Shown in pieces: positions 30,824 to 40,969 of a stretch of DNA of 64,000 bases (position 1 is the first letter of the stretch; every line of letters starts with the position of its first letter). Made by a program: the position numbers and the translations under genes. Origin of the DNA: Paenibacillus hexagrammi (lineage in GTDB: Bacteria > Bacillota > Bacilli > Paenibacillales > NBRC-103111); the NCBI RefSeq assembly GCF_021513275.1, contig NZ_CP090978.1, positions 4,030,001 through 4,094,000 of the forward strand, read 5' to 3'. The notes under the pieces are model-generated. The model was not told the origin of the DNA and ran no database searches. It worked only from the letters and a program-made list of their open reading frames with translations.

Positions 30824-32770
30824 TTAATAAGTATTGGAATGTGATAACACAATCGCCTGCTGTGGCTGGAGCTCGATAACGTTACCTGTTCTCAGAATTT
30901 CCGAGCCGTTACCTTCGGTATCGATCTCCACCCTATATGACTTCACACCCGGGATGTAGGCATCCAGGTCAACTTGGACAGACTCTTCAGGGTTTAAATT
31001 GAATAGTCCAAGCAGCAGTTGGCCCTCGTCCATGTACCCATAAATGACAACACCTTCCGGCGATTCCGGAATAAAGAAATGGTTGGCTTGAACCAGAGAC
31101 AGCCATCTCTGTTTGCATTGGTTCAGCTTTTCAAGAAGAGGCAGCATCGGCTGCGGATTGGTCCAATTTATTTGAATCTGATTAAAGAAAGCTCGCGGAA
31201 TCTCTGCTCCATTCGTATTGTCGCCCAGCCCGCAGTTCAGCGGCTGCTCTTCATTCATTTCAAATCCAGTCGTGAGAAACGGAATTGCGTTGGGCAGGAA
31301 ATGATTGAACACACTGATCATACGCGCCAATTTGACTCCGCCTCGGCTTGTAATCCGCGGGGTATCCGCCGTTTCCGCGCATGCAAATACATGCAGCTTC
31401 AGCTGCGGCAGTTCAGAAGCGTATCCGATCAAATTTTCCTTTGTAATTTGCGTCATAATATTCCAACCGCTGCCCAGCATGATGTTGTAGCCGGTGGCGG
31501 CTGCTTTCTCATGATTCCGATTGAACAAATCTTCGCTGATCAGGATCGCATCCGGTTTCATCGATTGTATAAGGCTAAACATCCTCGTCAATAGTGGAGT
31601 TGGCAGCACATGTCCAATATCAATGCGGAATCCGTCTATGCCGTACCTCTCTAGATGAAAGCGTATGGCATCTACGAGCACGTCCCATAGCTCTTGGGTT
31701 GGCTCTTCGCCCGGATAGTAATTGCACTTGATCGTATCAAAAAGCACATACGGCGCTTGATCAGGCTTCAAATAGGACCGAACCTGCGGAGCAAAATCTT
31801 GATACAACCTTAGAAATGTAATATCCGTCCAGATTGGCTGCACATCGTTAATCCAATCCGAATGAGCCGGAGATGTTGTAATCCCCATATGCTGCTCGAC
31901 GAGTGTCAGCAGTTCCTCACCCGTGGCGTCCGAACGCTGCTTCAGCTCCTCCCACAGGTCTGAATCAACAAGATGAGGCGGCTGCGAAAATTTGGCCAAA
32001 AACTCCGCTGTCTCTTTGCTGTTATACACAGTTTCCAGCTTATCCGGCGTACATTCTTCAAAGAAACCAAGCTCAGGAATGTGCGGAGGCTTGAATCCGT
32101 CTAACGCCTCATTCTTGATCCAATACACCCACTCAGGGTGCTCGCGAACCCACTCACTGTTCCGGGCAGTTACACGAGGAATAAAATCGACAACAACCTT
32201 AATATCAAGCAGGTGGCAGACTTCCACCATAACGGCCATCTCATCGTGGATATTCCAATCCGCCGCTCCGTCCAGCAAGGGGTCATGCAGATTCGGATCC
32301 AGATCGAACAACGTTTGAACGGCATAGGGGGAGCCAATATCCCCTTTCAAATTCAGCTTACTGTAACGATTGACCGGGAGGATGTATAAAATCGTGACTC
32401 CCATTTTCTTGAGCAGCGGCAGGAGCATCATCATTCGTAAAAAGGTTCCTGACTCGATCTCGCCGTCATGGTCGTAGTCCCACGCCGTTGAGTATCGCAC
32501 AAGGGACGAATAGATGACACTATTGGCAAAATCCGTTGACTCCGTACGTCCATACTGCTTGGACATTTTTAATACATAGGTTAGATGCTCCGTTAAAAAG
32601 GCATAAGGGTGAACGCGAATTTCACCATCTTTTTCCTCGAGGATGTTCGTGTACCCACACTCGTTCCAAATCGCCGGGATCCAGAAAGACGCTTCCTCTT
32701 TTTCTGCGCTGCCGGATAAATAACCGATTAAGCTCTCCAAATTTTTCTCTTTTGTTTTGGAAATCAGCAC
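30824..32770 (-). CDS. GH13 alpha-amylase-family enzyme, atypical
   Basis: Cytosolic alpha-glucan-active GH13 protein of 648 aa from GTG 32770, which follows GAGGAGAGGAAG; the longer reading from TTG 32827 lacks a site and overlaps the previous gene. The (beta/alpha)8 barrel shows the nucleophile Asp in GFRIDIGH (~384) and acid Glu in LISEDLF (~413). The third Asp appears to lie in ETADTPR (~469), where the usual His before it is Ala. Region I is also atypical (VVVDFIPRVT instead of DxVxNH). This suggests an unusual reaction, such as a transferase or phosphorolytic activity. No signal peptide. It is third in the operon. Confidence 0.8.
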   Translation of the reverse strand: MLISKTKEKNLESLIGYLSGSAEKEEASFWIPAIWNECGYTNILEEKDGEIRVHPYAFLTEHLTYVLKMSKQYGRTESTDFANSVIYSSLVRYSTAWDYDHDGEIESGTFLRMMMLLPLLKKMGVTILYILPVNRYSKLNLKGDIGSPYAVQTLFDLDPNLHDPLLDGAADWNIHDEMAVMVEVCHLLDIKVVVDFIPRVTARNSEWVREHPEWVYWIKNEALDGFKPPHIPELGFFEECTPDKLETVYNSKETAEFLAKFSQPPHLVDSDLWEELKQRSDATGEELLTLVEQHMGITTSPAHSDWINDVQPIWTDITFLRLYQDFAPQVRSYLKPDQAPYVLFDTIKCNYYPGEEPTQELWDVLVDAIRFHLERYGIDGFRIDIGHVLPTPLLTRMFSLIQSMKPDAILISEDLFNRNHEKAAATGYNIMLGSGWNIMTQITKENLIGYASELPQLKLHVFACAETADTPRITSRGGVKLARMISVFNHFLPNAIPFLTTGFEMNEEQPLNCGLGDNTNGAEIPRAFFNQIQINWTNPQPMLPLLEKLNQCKQRWLSLVQANHFFIPESPEGVVIYGYMDEGQLLLGLFNLNPEESVQVDLDAYIPGVKSYRVEIDTEGNGSEILRTGNVIELQPQQAIVLSHSNTY

Positions 32771-32813
32771 GTTTCTCTTCCTCTCCTCAATCGTTTCTAA
32801 CAGATTTGATCCA

Positions 32814-33866
32814 TTACTCAAAAACAAAAACCGTCTTCAGCGTTTGACTTACTGGACTGATCACCCCCTTATCCGTTACACGGCTGCTCTCCAACAGCTC
32901 GCCTACGGCCGCATCGCAATCTTCCAAGTTATACTTTTTTGTAACTATCCCCTGAAGCTCCGGATGCTCTTTTGCAAACTGAATGGCTTCCTCAAATTTG
33001 TATCTATATTCCCCAGCTCCGATCAGCTGAATGGCATTTTGGATCATCTTCGTCGGTTTGCACGTATACTCATATTTCGCATTGATCCCGAAAGCAATCA
33101 TCCTGCCGCCCCGGTCAATCCAGCGTTCGGCCATCTCAAGTTGGTTGCCGACGGTATCGATAACCACATCGAATTTGCCATTTTGCGTTAGTCCCTCAAG
33201 CATGGACGCATGTAATTGATCTGGAGAGCATGCTAAGTCTGCAATTTCCTGCGCTCGAGATAGACGGTAGGGATTTACTTCCGTAGCCACTGTAACTCTA
33301 GTCTTATGGGTGCTCACATACTGGCACAGCATACCCATAGGCCCTGATCCCAAAACAAGTACAGTTTCCTCTGACGTCACTCTTGCTGCTTCAAAGTTAT
33401 GCAGGACACAGGCCAGCGGCTCAATCAAGACTGCAGCTTCCCAGCTCATCCCGTCATCCAGCTTATGGATAAACCTCTTATCACATACAAAATATCTCGC
33501 AAACGTCCCTTGTCTATTTAAACCTGCTATGGGCATGCCGCTCCCATCGCTCCCTACACATAAATGCGGGTTATCCCGATTGCAATAGTAACACTCGCCG
33601 CAGCTTTGATTCGGGTCAATAACAACACGATCACCAATGCTCAACTGCTGCACATTGTCGCCCACTTCAACAACAATACCTACTGCTTCATGACCACGAA
33701 TGATGCCGGCAACTCCCTCTTCTTTCCCTGTAATCACAGCGAGGTCTGTTCCGCATATGCCAGTCATATGAATCTCGACTTTCACATCATTTGCTGAGAC
33801 GATAATAGGCTCCGGCATCTCGCAAAGCTCCAGCTTTCTTCCTTCTGTCCACACTAACGCCTTCAC
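32814..33866 (-). CDS. Zinc-dependent alcohol/polyol dehydrogenase (MDR family)
   Basis: 350 aa, medium-chain dehydrogenase of the threonine/sorbitol dehydrogenase group. Catalytic zinc ligands are Cys in GICGTD (~38) and His-Glu in RGHEAVG (~59-60). The structural zinc site is CGECYYCNRDNPHLC (~89-103). The Rossmann nucleotide fold is VLVLGSGPMGMLCQ (~171). It overlaps the upstream cyclomaltodextrinase gene by 4 bases (ATGA type), so the two are translationally coupled. Substrate is probably a sugar or polyol related to the alpha-glucan pathway but cannot be named. Confidence 0.88.
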   Translation of the reverse strand: MKALVWTEGRKLELCEMPEPIIVSANDVKVEIHMTGICGTDLAVITGKEEGVAGIIRGHEAVGIVVEVGDNVQQLSIGDRVVIDPNQSCGECYYCNRDNPHLCVGSDGSGMPIAGLNRQGTFARYFVCDKRFIHKLDDGMSWEAAVLIEPLACVLHNFEAARVTSEETVLVLGSGPMGMLCQYVSTHKTRVTVATEVNPYRLSRAQEIADLACSPDQLHASMLEGLTQNGKFDVVIDTVGNQLEMAERWIDRGGRMIAFGINAKYEYTCKPTKMIQNAIQLIGAGEYRYKFEEAIQFAKEHPELQGIVTKKYNLEDCDAAVGELLESSRVTDKGVISPVSQTLKTVFVFE

Positions 33867-35614
33867 GATTTCAACTCCTTTGCACGCAATATTTGAAACC
33901 CGAATCCCGGAAGCGTAACGGAATACGCCATCCCCACCTCAATGAAGCCTCCGTTCCAAGCATCCTCCCATTCTCCCTCTGAAATATAAGCATCGATACG
34001 CTGAGGATGAGGTGCCGCATTCATGATGATCACAAAGCGTTCCTCGCCAAGCTTACGTTCATAAATCAATCTAAAATCCTTCGGTTCAGCTGAAAGGAAT
34101 ATAAAGTCGCCATACCGCAATGACGCATATTTCTTTCGCATGGCAATCGCTTTTTTGAAAAAATCCAGCAAATCATGATCTTGTTTGGCCGTGTTCCATT
34201 CCATGCACTTCCGATTATCCGGGTCATTCTCACCGGTAAGACCGATTTCATCGCCGTAATACATACAAGGCGCACCTGGATAAGTAAATTGAAAGATAGA
34301 TGCAAGCTTCATCCGATCTTTATTTCCCTTGCATAAAGTAAGCAGCCTCGGAATATCATGACTGCTCAGCAAATTAAAAGCAGCTTCGTTGACCTGCTGC
34401 GGATAAAAAGTAAGCTGAGTCGCAATCGCATCGGCAAACTCGCGACTGTCCATGACATTCTTCACGAAAAATTTCAGAGCAAAATCCGTTACCGGGTAGT
34501 TCATAACAGCATCTAATTGATCTCCCTGCAGCCAAGCCATCGAGTCATGCATAATCTCGCCAAGCAAGAACGCTTCCGGTTTCGCCGCTTTCACCACTTC
34601 CCTCAGCTTCCTCCAGAAACGATGATCCACTTCGTTCGCGACATCCAGCCGATAACCGTCAATATCCGTTTCCTCGATCCAAAACTTGGCGATGTTCAAT
34701 AAATATTCGCACAATTCCGGATTGGCCGTGTTGAATTTGGGCATTGTCGGTTCAAAACCGAATGTTTCATAGCTCGCTTTCCCATCTTTCACCTGCATCG
34801 GCCATTCCCGCACGAGGAACCAATCCGCGTATTTGGAATCCTGCCCCTTTTCCAGCACGTCGACAAAAGGAGGGAAATGGCTGCCGCAATGATTAAACAC
34901 GAGGTCCAGCAGAACGCGGATTCCTTTGGCGTGACAAGCCGTTACCAGCTGTTTCAAAGTCTCATTCGTACCAAAGTGGGGGTCGACTTGCCAGTAATCG
35001 ATCGTGTCGTATTTGTGGTAGGACGGCGCCAGAAATAGCGGATTCAAGTAAATAGCATTGATGCCAAGCTCCGCCAAATAGTCCAAATGATCGATGACAC
35101 CCTGCAAATCCCCGCCAAAATAATTATCTGTGGTCGGCGTGCCCCCCCATGGTTGTGCATGCGCAGGACTTATCGCTGGATTTCCATTTGCAAAACGTTC
35201 GGGAAAAATTTGATAAAAGACAGCATCCTTCACCCAGGATGGAGGACTGATGATATCCGCACTGCTCAAATAGGGATATTCAAAGTTCCCAAAAGACTCT
35301 TTCGGCGGTTGTTCTTTGCACCATCGCTCGGAATACCAGATCCTGGACTCCCCTTTTTTTAGGTAAAACCTATAGCTCAGGCGTCCGTTAGGAGGCTGGA
35401 CGGCAGCTTCCCAATAATCATAAAGCTCATCGGACATCCACTTGTGCATAGATGCGGTTTGCTCTGTCATATTCCAGTTGTACTTATCTCCATAAACAAC
35501 ATCCACAGTCTCGATATCGTTGCGTTCAGTTCGCAGACGAAGCTTCACTGTTTTCAAATCATAGGCATAAGCCCAACTTTGCTTGGAACGATGGTACAAT
35601 GCATGCAGGTTCAC
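33863..35614 (-). CDS. Cyclomaltodextrinase/neopullulanase-type enzyme (GH13_20)
   Basis: 583 aa, GH13 subfamily 20, which hydrolyses cyclodextrins, maltodextrins and pullulan in the cytosol. An N-terminal CBM34-type domain (~1-125) precedes the barrel, which starts DAVFYQIFPERFANG (~130). Conserved regions are DLVFNHCG (~237), DGYRLDVANEVD with nucleophile D324, LLGEIMHD with E353 and LLSSHDIPR with D420; the subfamily marker MPKFN (~291) is present. No signal peptide. It is the first gene of the operon, behind a LacI-type operator. Maltogenic amylase, neopullulanase and cyclomaltodextrinase cannot be separated by sequence. Confidence 0.92.
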   Translation of the reverse strand: MNLHALYHRSKQSWAYAYDLKTVKLRLRTERNDIETVDVVYGDKYNWNMTEQTASMHKWMSDELYDYWEAAVQPPNGRLSYRFYLKKGESRIWYSERWCKEQPPKESFGNFEYPYLSSADIISPPSWVKDAVFYQIFPERFANGNPAISPAHAQPWGGTPTTDNYFGGDLQGVIDHLDYLAELGINAIYLNPLFLAPSYHKYDTIDYWQVDPHFGTNETLKQLVTACHAKGIRVLLDLVFNHCGSHFPPFVDVLEKGQDSKYADWFLVREWPMQVKDGKASYETFGFEPTMPKFNTANPELCEYLLNIAKFWIEETDIDGYRLDVANEVDHRFWRKLREVVKAAKPEAFLLGEIMHDSMAWLQGDQLDAVMNYPVTDFALKFFVKNVMDSREFADAIATQLTFYPQQVNEAAFNLLSSHDIPRLLTLCKGNKDRMKLASIFQFTYPGAPCMYYGDEIGLTGENDPDNRKCMEWNTAKQDHDLLDFFKKAIAMRKKYASLRYGDFIFLSAEPKDFRLIYERKLGEERFVIIMNAAPHPQRIDAYISEGEWEDAWNGGFIEVGMAYSVTLPGFGFQILRAKELKS

Positions 35615-35717
35615 TTCGATCTTCCTTTCTTGGCAACAAAAATAGGGAACAACACAGGGGGGATTCTCCGAGGTTGTACCCTTTTAGGTAGCATTGCCTT
35701 TATATTATCAATTGATT

Positions 35718-35735
35718 TGCGCAAACGTTTGCGCA
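35718..35735. promoter_or_regulatory. LacI-family operator before the alpha-glucan operon
   Basis: TGCGCAAACGTTTGCGCA is a perfect 18-bp palindrome with the central CG and AAACGTTT typical of LacI/GalR (MalR-like) operators. It lies 104 bases upstream of the GH13_20 start, in the only gap long enough for a promoter. No LacI gene is in the window, so the regulator must be encoded elsewhere. Confidence 0.7.
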
Positions 35736-35885
35736 TTCACTACTCGACAAATATATCACACCAATATTGTCAAAGTAAGGTGAATTTTGTCACATATTAT
35801 TATTTAATTGTGAATTTTCTTTGGATTTGCCTACAAAAGTGAACAGTATAACAAAAAATGCTAACCACCTGCCCGCAGCAAGTGG

Positions 35886-37502
35886 CTAGCAATCAATCTG
35901 TAATTCCGACGGTCCAATCAGATTTCGCGTCTTTCTATATTCGCTGGGTGTAGTGCCCGTTACATTCTTGAAAGCACGGTTAAAAGAACTGGGATTTTCG
36001 TATCCAACTAAATAGCCGACCTCGTATACTTTGACATCCGGTTCCGCAAGCAGCTTTTTTGCGGCTTGAATACGGACCTCAAGCAAATACTCTAGGAAAT
36101 TCCTCCCGGTCTCTTGTTTAAAATAGTTACTAAAATAGTTCGGATTCAGATTGACCTGAGCGGCAACAGTTTGAAGCGTGATGTTGTGCTGATAATTCTT
36201 CTGAATGATTTCTTTGGATTTCATGATGATTCGATTATCTTTCTTAAGCTGTTCCTCCTGCATAAGAAGAATAAGTCCATGCAAACCCTCATTCAGTTGC
36301 TCTTTCAAGGTTTGAACCGTTACAGCGTGTTCGATGATAGACAGCAAATCAAAGCGGGGCTCTTTCACTGCGGCCGAAGCAACTTCTGGATGCAGCACAT
36401 AAAGCTTGCGCACTTGATTCGTTAACCCTCCCTTAAACTGGGATGGTTCTACCCGATTATCCGCTAGCCTTGTAATCATACTGTTTAGTATAGCTAGGGC
36501 TTTTGAAGCATTGGGCGCATCAATCGCTTGAAATAACGACTGAGTATATTCGATAATGTCTAGCTCCTGAAACTGGCTATAAAGGGAAGGCTCATCCTTG
36601 CTGTACATATAAATTTTTCCGGTACCTTCATAAAATGCTCGTTGTAAACAAGAGTACGCTTCTTGATAAGCCAGAGGGGAATAACTCAGCTGCTGAAAAG
36701 TTTGACTTATGCCAGTAGTAAAAGCGGAGGCGGTATACAACTTCATCTGTTCCGAAAACCATGTAAAAGGAGTTGGATCGACATCGCTTCGTGCAGAATC
36801 AAGAGGAGCAAGAATCGTCATTTGTTCATTTTGCATACTAAAGTGCCAACTTTCAAGCCATGAAATTTCCCCAGATAAAGTATAAATCCATTGCTCCCAA
36901 TCCAAGGAAGAGAGACTTTGCTTCGCATCGCTCTTATCCAGCTTGATAACAGCAATGATAAATGAAGCTGCTTCATTCAATCCAAATTCGGATACGCGCT
37001 GCACAAGAGCATGTGGATCTTGAAAGCGATTAACGACCAAATCCCAGAGCAAACGCTCTTTTCTTAAAAAGCGGCTTTCTTTTGCGCTTCGCTTGAGATT
37101 TTCTAGCTGTTGAGCCCGCAAGCTTTCAATATGTTTAGCCGACTCCATACGGTCCAATTGTTCAACCAAATCGCGCTTATTCAGAGGTTTTAACAAATAA
37201 TCCCGAACGCCGGCCTTTAAGCATTCTTTGACATATGGCAACTCATCATAGCCGCTGATCACGATGGTCTTGACGGGGAGTTTCATCTCCGAAATCGTGT
37301 GGACTAGTTTAATTCCGTCCATAACGGGCATCTTGATATCGGTAATCAGGAGGTCTGGCTTCCATTCGATAACGCGTTCGAGAGCCGCTTTACCATCGGA
37401 AGCCCTAGAATCGATCTCATACCCTCGATCCAAGCCATCGAGGATGGCATGAATGCCTGCACGAATTGTTTTGTCATCGTCAACGATTACAATTTTCAGC
37501 AT
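35886..37502 (-). CDS. YesN-type response regulator with AraC DNA-binding domain
   Basis: 538 aa. The receiver domain (1-~120) has IVDDDKTIR, the phosphoacceptor Asp in LLITDIKMP (~55) and the conserved Lys in YLLKPLN (~105). A middle region of ~280 residues follows, then an AraC-type pair of helix-turn-helices at the C-terminus (TLQTVAAQVNLNPNYFSNYF and VYEVGYLVGYENPSSFNRAF). It is divergent from the YesM-type kinase, whose coding region starts 120 bases away, and very probably its partner. The likely target is the sugar transporter operon next to it. Confidence 0.92.
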   Translation of the reverse strand: MLKIVIVDDDKTIRAGIHAILDGLDRGYEIDSRASDGKAALERVIEWKPDLLITDIKMPVMDGIKLVHTISEMKLPVKTIVISGYDELPYVKECLKAGVRDYLLKPLNKRDLVEQLDRMESAKHIESLRAQQLENLKRSAKESRFLRKERLLWDLVVNRFQDPHALVQRVSEFGLNEAASFIIAVIKLDKSDAKQSLSSLDWEQWIYTLSGEISWLESWHFSMQNEQMTILAPLDSARSDVDPTPFTWFSEQMKLYTASAFTTGISQTFQQLSYSPLAYQEAYSCLQRAFYEGTGKIYMYSKDEPSLYSQFQELDIIEYTQSLFQAIDAPNASKALAILNSMITRLADNRVEPSQFKGGLTNQVRKLYVLHPEVASAAVKEPRFDLLSIIEHAVTVQTLKEQLNEGLHGLILLMQEEQLKKDNRIIMKSKEIIQKNYQHNITLQTVAAQVNLNPNYFSNYFKQETGRNFLEYLLEVRIQAAKKLLAEPDVKVYEVGYLVGYENPSSFNRAFKNVTGTTPSEYRKTRNLIGPSELQIDC

Positions 37503-37622
37503 AATAACCTCTCCAGACTCTTAGCTATTTTCAAGTTACATAAGTAAGAATTTGTAGTTCCTATACAACTCTTGCCATGCTAGAATAAGACAATCTATCT
37601 TATGGAAAACGGAGGTTTAAAG

Positions 37623-39452
37623 ATGATCCACCTTCATGATCCTCATGCAGGATCCACTCGATGTAAATACCTGCATTTTCGGAATTTCCCCATTGCGGTC
37701 AAGCTGTATACCGGCTTTTTTTTCGTTTTCGCCATTATGATCGCGCTTTCATGGATGACATATTCAAATTTCAAGACAGATAAGCAGAAGAATACGCTGG
37801 ACGTGGTTCAGCGCTTGAACTCACAGACAGTTAACAAAATGGATGAAACAGTAAACAGTTTGATCGCCATGACGAAGGTTCCGATGATTTGGGAAAATGG
37901 AGCTCACTCCAAGCTTTTTAATTATATCGATGAATCGAATCGGACGGGACACTTTGATTTCAATTTTCAATATGCCCTTTCGAATGAAGCGAGTAAGTAT
38001 ATGATTACCAATAAGAACGTGGAATCTTTTGTCATCTATAATCGCAATGGAGTTGGAATCATGTACATTGAAGGAAAATGGATCACGGATCCCAACGTAC
38101 ATGAATCAAATGCAAAGACTTGGTATGATGCCTCTTTGCGTGATTATAAAACTCCAATTATTTTCCCGTCCTATCGGGTTGACAACACGTCGGTCCCTTC
38201 CAAGCCTTATTACTTATTTGGTGTTTCCAGAGGCATTTACAAGCTGGAATCCGCTGAAACCATAGGCGTTGTGATGGTTACTAGCCGCATGGACTATTTG
38301 CTGCAGTTGGGTGAAGAAATGAAGAGTGTGAACAATAACAGGGTTCTGCTGCTCGATGAAAAGAATCGGATTATGGCTGACAAGGATACAGCAAATATCG
38401 GAAAGCCCGTCTCCCCCATCATAGCTGCTAAGCTTGAGGATCGTTCCAGCGAAATGTCTAAAGAAATTAAGCTGGATGGCGTTACTTATTTATTTAGTTA
38501 TGCCACTTCGCAGCTTACCGGATGGACGGTTGTGAATATGATTCCTTTGAACGAATTGTACAAGAACATTAATCACTTGGCAATGACGACCTTCTTAACC
38601 ACAGCATCGCTGCTTTTGATCATGATCGTATTCACTGTCTTCTTCTCAAGAAGTATTGTCAAGCCAGTTCAAAAACTGATTCGCTTAATGAGATTGGTAG
38701 AAAACGGTGACTTCAACAAGGAAATTACGTTGCCGCAAGAAGATGAGATTGGCCAGTTAGCCCGTACCTTTAACCATATGTCTGGCAGAATCCAACACCT
38801 AATTAATGAAATTTCATTGGAGAAGATTACTCAAAAAGAGATGGAGCTTCAGATGTTAAAATCGCAAATAAATCCTCATTTTCTGTACAACACATTGGAA
38901 TCGATACGAATGGTTGCGGAGTCGCGTAAGGCTCCAGATGCCGCAGATATGGCTTTCTCTTTAGGTCAGCTTTTGAGGTACAGCATTGGCCATATAAGTG
39001 ATCTAGTATCCGTCCGGGAAGAAATTTATCATTTGGAGCAGTACATGTTGTTGCAAAAAGTCCGATTCGATGACGTTTTTACGATCTCCTTGGATATTCG
39101 CGAGGAAATGATGGATATGGGCATGTTGAAAATTATTTTGCAGCCCCTTGTTGAAAATGCGATTTATCATGGAATAAGTAATCGTTCGAGCGGTGGGATT
39201 GTCGAGGTAAGAGGATATAGCGATGGCGATAACCTGATCTTTGAGGTCTGCGATAACGGCCAAGGCATGGCTGAAGAAACAGCGGCCGCTTTGAATCGAT
39301 CTTTCCGAGATCCTAAAATTAGGGGGACGGGAATCGGTTTGTACAACGTAAATAAACGCATTCAACTCTTTTATGGAAGCAAATATGGGCTTGAAATCAT
39401 CAGTACCCTTGGAGTGGGGACAAATATCATGGTGTGCATTCCTATCCGTTGA
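37623..39452 (+). CDS. YesM-type sensor histidine kinase
   Basis: 609 aa from ATG 37623, which follows GGAGG at 8 bases (an upstream in-frame ATG at 37602 lacks a site). Layout: a membrane helix (YTGFFFVFAIMIALSWMTY), an extracellular dCACHE-like sensor (~60-310), a second helix (TTFLTTASLLLIMIVFTVFF), a HAMP linker, the His_kinase domain with the phosphoacceptor in QINPHFLYNTLESIR and an ATPase domain (NAIYHG, DNGQGM, GTGIGLYNV). It probably reports an extracellular sugar to the divergent YesN regulator. The binding-protein gene starts 153 bases downstream. Confidence 0.92.
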   Translation: MIHLHDPHAGSTRCKYLHFRNFPIAVKLYTGFFFVFAIMIALSWMTYSNFKTDKQKNTLDVVQRLNSQTVNKMDETVNSLIAMTKVPMIWENGAHSKLFNYIDESNRTGHFDFNFQYALSNEASKYMITNKNVESFVIYNRNGVGIMYIEGKWITDPNVHESNAKTWYDASLRDYKTPIIFPSYRVDNTSVPSKPYYLFGVSRGIYKLESAETIGVVMVTSRMDYLLQLGEEMKSVNNNRVLLLDEKNRIMADKDTANIGKPVSPIIAAKLEDRSSEMSKEIKLDGVTYLFSYATSQLTGWTVVNMIPLNELYKNINHLAMTTFLTTASLLLIMIVFTVFFSRSIVKPVQKLIRLMRLVENGDFNKEITLPQEDEIGQLARTFNHMSGRIQHLINEISLEKITQKEMELQMLKSQINPHFLYNTLESIRMVAESRKAPDAADMAFSLGQLLRYSIGHISDLVSVREEIYHLEQYMLLQKVRFDDVFTISLDIREEMMDMGMLKIILQPLVENAIYHGISNRSSGGIVEVRGYSDGDNLIFEVCDNGQGMAEETAAALNRSFRDPKIRGTGIGLYNVNKRIQLFYGSKYGLEIISTLGVGTNIMVCIPIR

Positions 39453-39605
39453 CTTGTTTGTATCATTTATCGTGAAACCGCAAAAATTTGGCCCTATCTG
39501 TAGAATTGTAAAGAAATCTTTATCGCTGTCATGTTGCACATAGAAAAGTTTCGTTACAATAACGATAGGATGCATCCAAGCGATAAAACATTAGGGGGAC
39601 TCACA

Positions 39606-40885
39606 TTGAAACAAAAATTAGCCATGATTACCGCCGCAATTACCGCTATGGCTCTTGTAGCGGGATGCTCAAGCGAAGCGGATTCAACAAGCACAAGCGC
39701 TAGCCCGGCAGCACAATCGGGAACTTCGGCATTATCGGGGAAATTACTTTTCTGACTCACCGTACGGACCTTGCAGATACAACCCTAACCGATATTGCTA
39801 AAGAATTTATGGATCAACATCCAGGTGTAAAAATTAATGTGGAAGCCAGTAAAGGCGATGATGTGTTGAAAACGCAAATCGCAGCGAATGAACTGCCTGA
39901 TATTATGTTTGTCCCGAACGGATTGGGCATAACTAGAAAAGATTATCCTACCTACTTCGTGCCTATTGACGAACTCGGTTATACGAAAGATAACTTCTGG
40001 TATTACGATAATGGAACAGGACCTGATAAAAAGCTCTACACGCTTTCGATCGGGGTAAACTACCAAGGCTTTATCTACAATAAAAACGCTTTCAAATCAG
40101 CTGGAATTGATAAAACACCAACAACCATGGATGAATTCTTGGCTGACGCAGAGAAATTGAAGGCCAAAGGCATTACACCGGTTGCCTCCAACTTTAAAGA
40201 TATTTGGCCGCTTGGCAACTATGCGGATGGAGCCTACTCCAATGATCTTACCGGATTGAAAAACTATCAAAATACATTGCTTACAAAAGATCTCTTTAAC
40301 AGCGACCCCGGCGGACTGTTGGACGGAATTAAATTCCTTAAAAATCTTTCAGACAAAGGCTATCTGGAAAAAGATCTGATGTCCACCAATTGGGATGCAT
40401 CTAAACGTGATTTGGCCCAAGGAAAAGTTGGCATGATGTTCTTAGGCACTTGGCTTCCATCGCAGATCGTGCAAAATGGCGCGAAGCCGGAAGATCTCGG
40501 CATGTTTCCTGTACCGGGAGCTAAAGCGTTGGTCGGTTCTGCAGATATCATGTACGGTGTAACGAAAAACTCGAAGCATCCGGATGTTGCTAAAGCGTTC
40601 GTTAAATTCATGTGGGACAATGGCAATATGCCGAAAAGAGTGGGCATGATACCTGCGAATAAAGACTACCAAGCGGATCAGCCTTTCTTGAAAGAATTGT
40701 TCGCCTACAACCTTCCAATCGTTGAGTGGGAAGCTCTAACCCCTGAATATCAAGAATTGATCAACAAGGCTCAAATCGATACAAAGAAAGCAGCACAAGA
40801 ATACGTCCTATCCAAAAACCCGCAAGAAGTGGTTGATAAGTATAATAAAATGTGGAATGATGCGCGCACAGCGCTTGGCAAATAA
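39606..40885 (+). pseudogene. Sugar ABC transporter binding lipoprotein, one frameshift
   Basis: Family 1 extracellular solute-binding protein, about 426 aa. TTG 39606 follows AGGGGGA. The leader ends in a lipobox (ALVAGCSS), so the mature protein is membrane-anchored. The frame breaks at a G4 run (39737-39740); a fifth G restores SGEITFLTHRTDLADTTL and joins the main body (39809-40885), which contains GVNYQGFIYNKNAF and LGTWLPSQ. It sits between the YesM kinase and two permeases, forming a complete importer apart from an ATPase, which may be shared (MsmX type). Confidence 0.86.
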
Positions 40886-40898
40886 ACTAGTATGCAAG

Positions 40899-40925
40899 AG
40901 CCGATTATGGTGACCCTAATCGGCT
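40899..40925 (+). terminator. Attenuating hairpin between binding-protein and permease genes
   Basis: AGCCGATTA...TAATCGGCT, 9-bp perfect stem with a 9-base loop followed by TTCTT, in the 84-base gap after the binding protein. Such partial terminators are usual here and lower permease expression relative to binding protein. Confidence 0.6.
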
Positions 40926-40969
40926 TTCTTCAGTCATTATTCTGGTAAAAAAGGGGGTGGGTTGCCACA

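Noticed and set aside
38029-39575. Open frames antisense or out of frame in the YesM kinase gene
   Set aside because: Shadows of the kinase frame; the kinase shows all domains and an upstream ribosome site.
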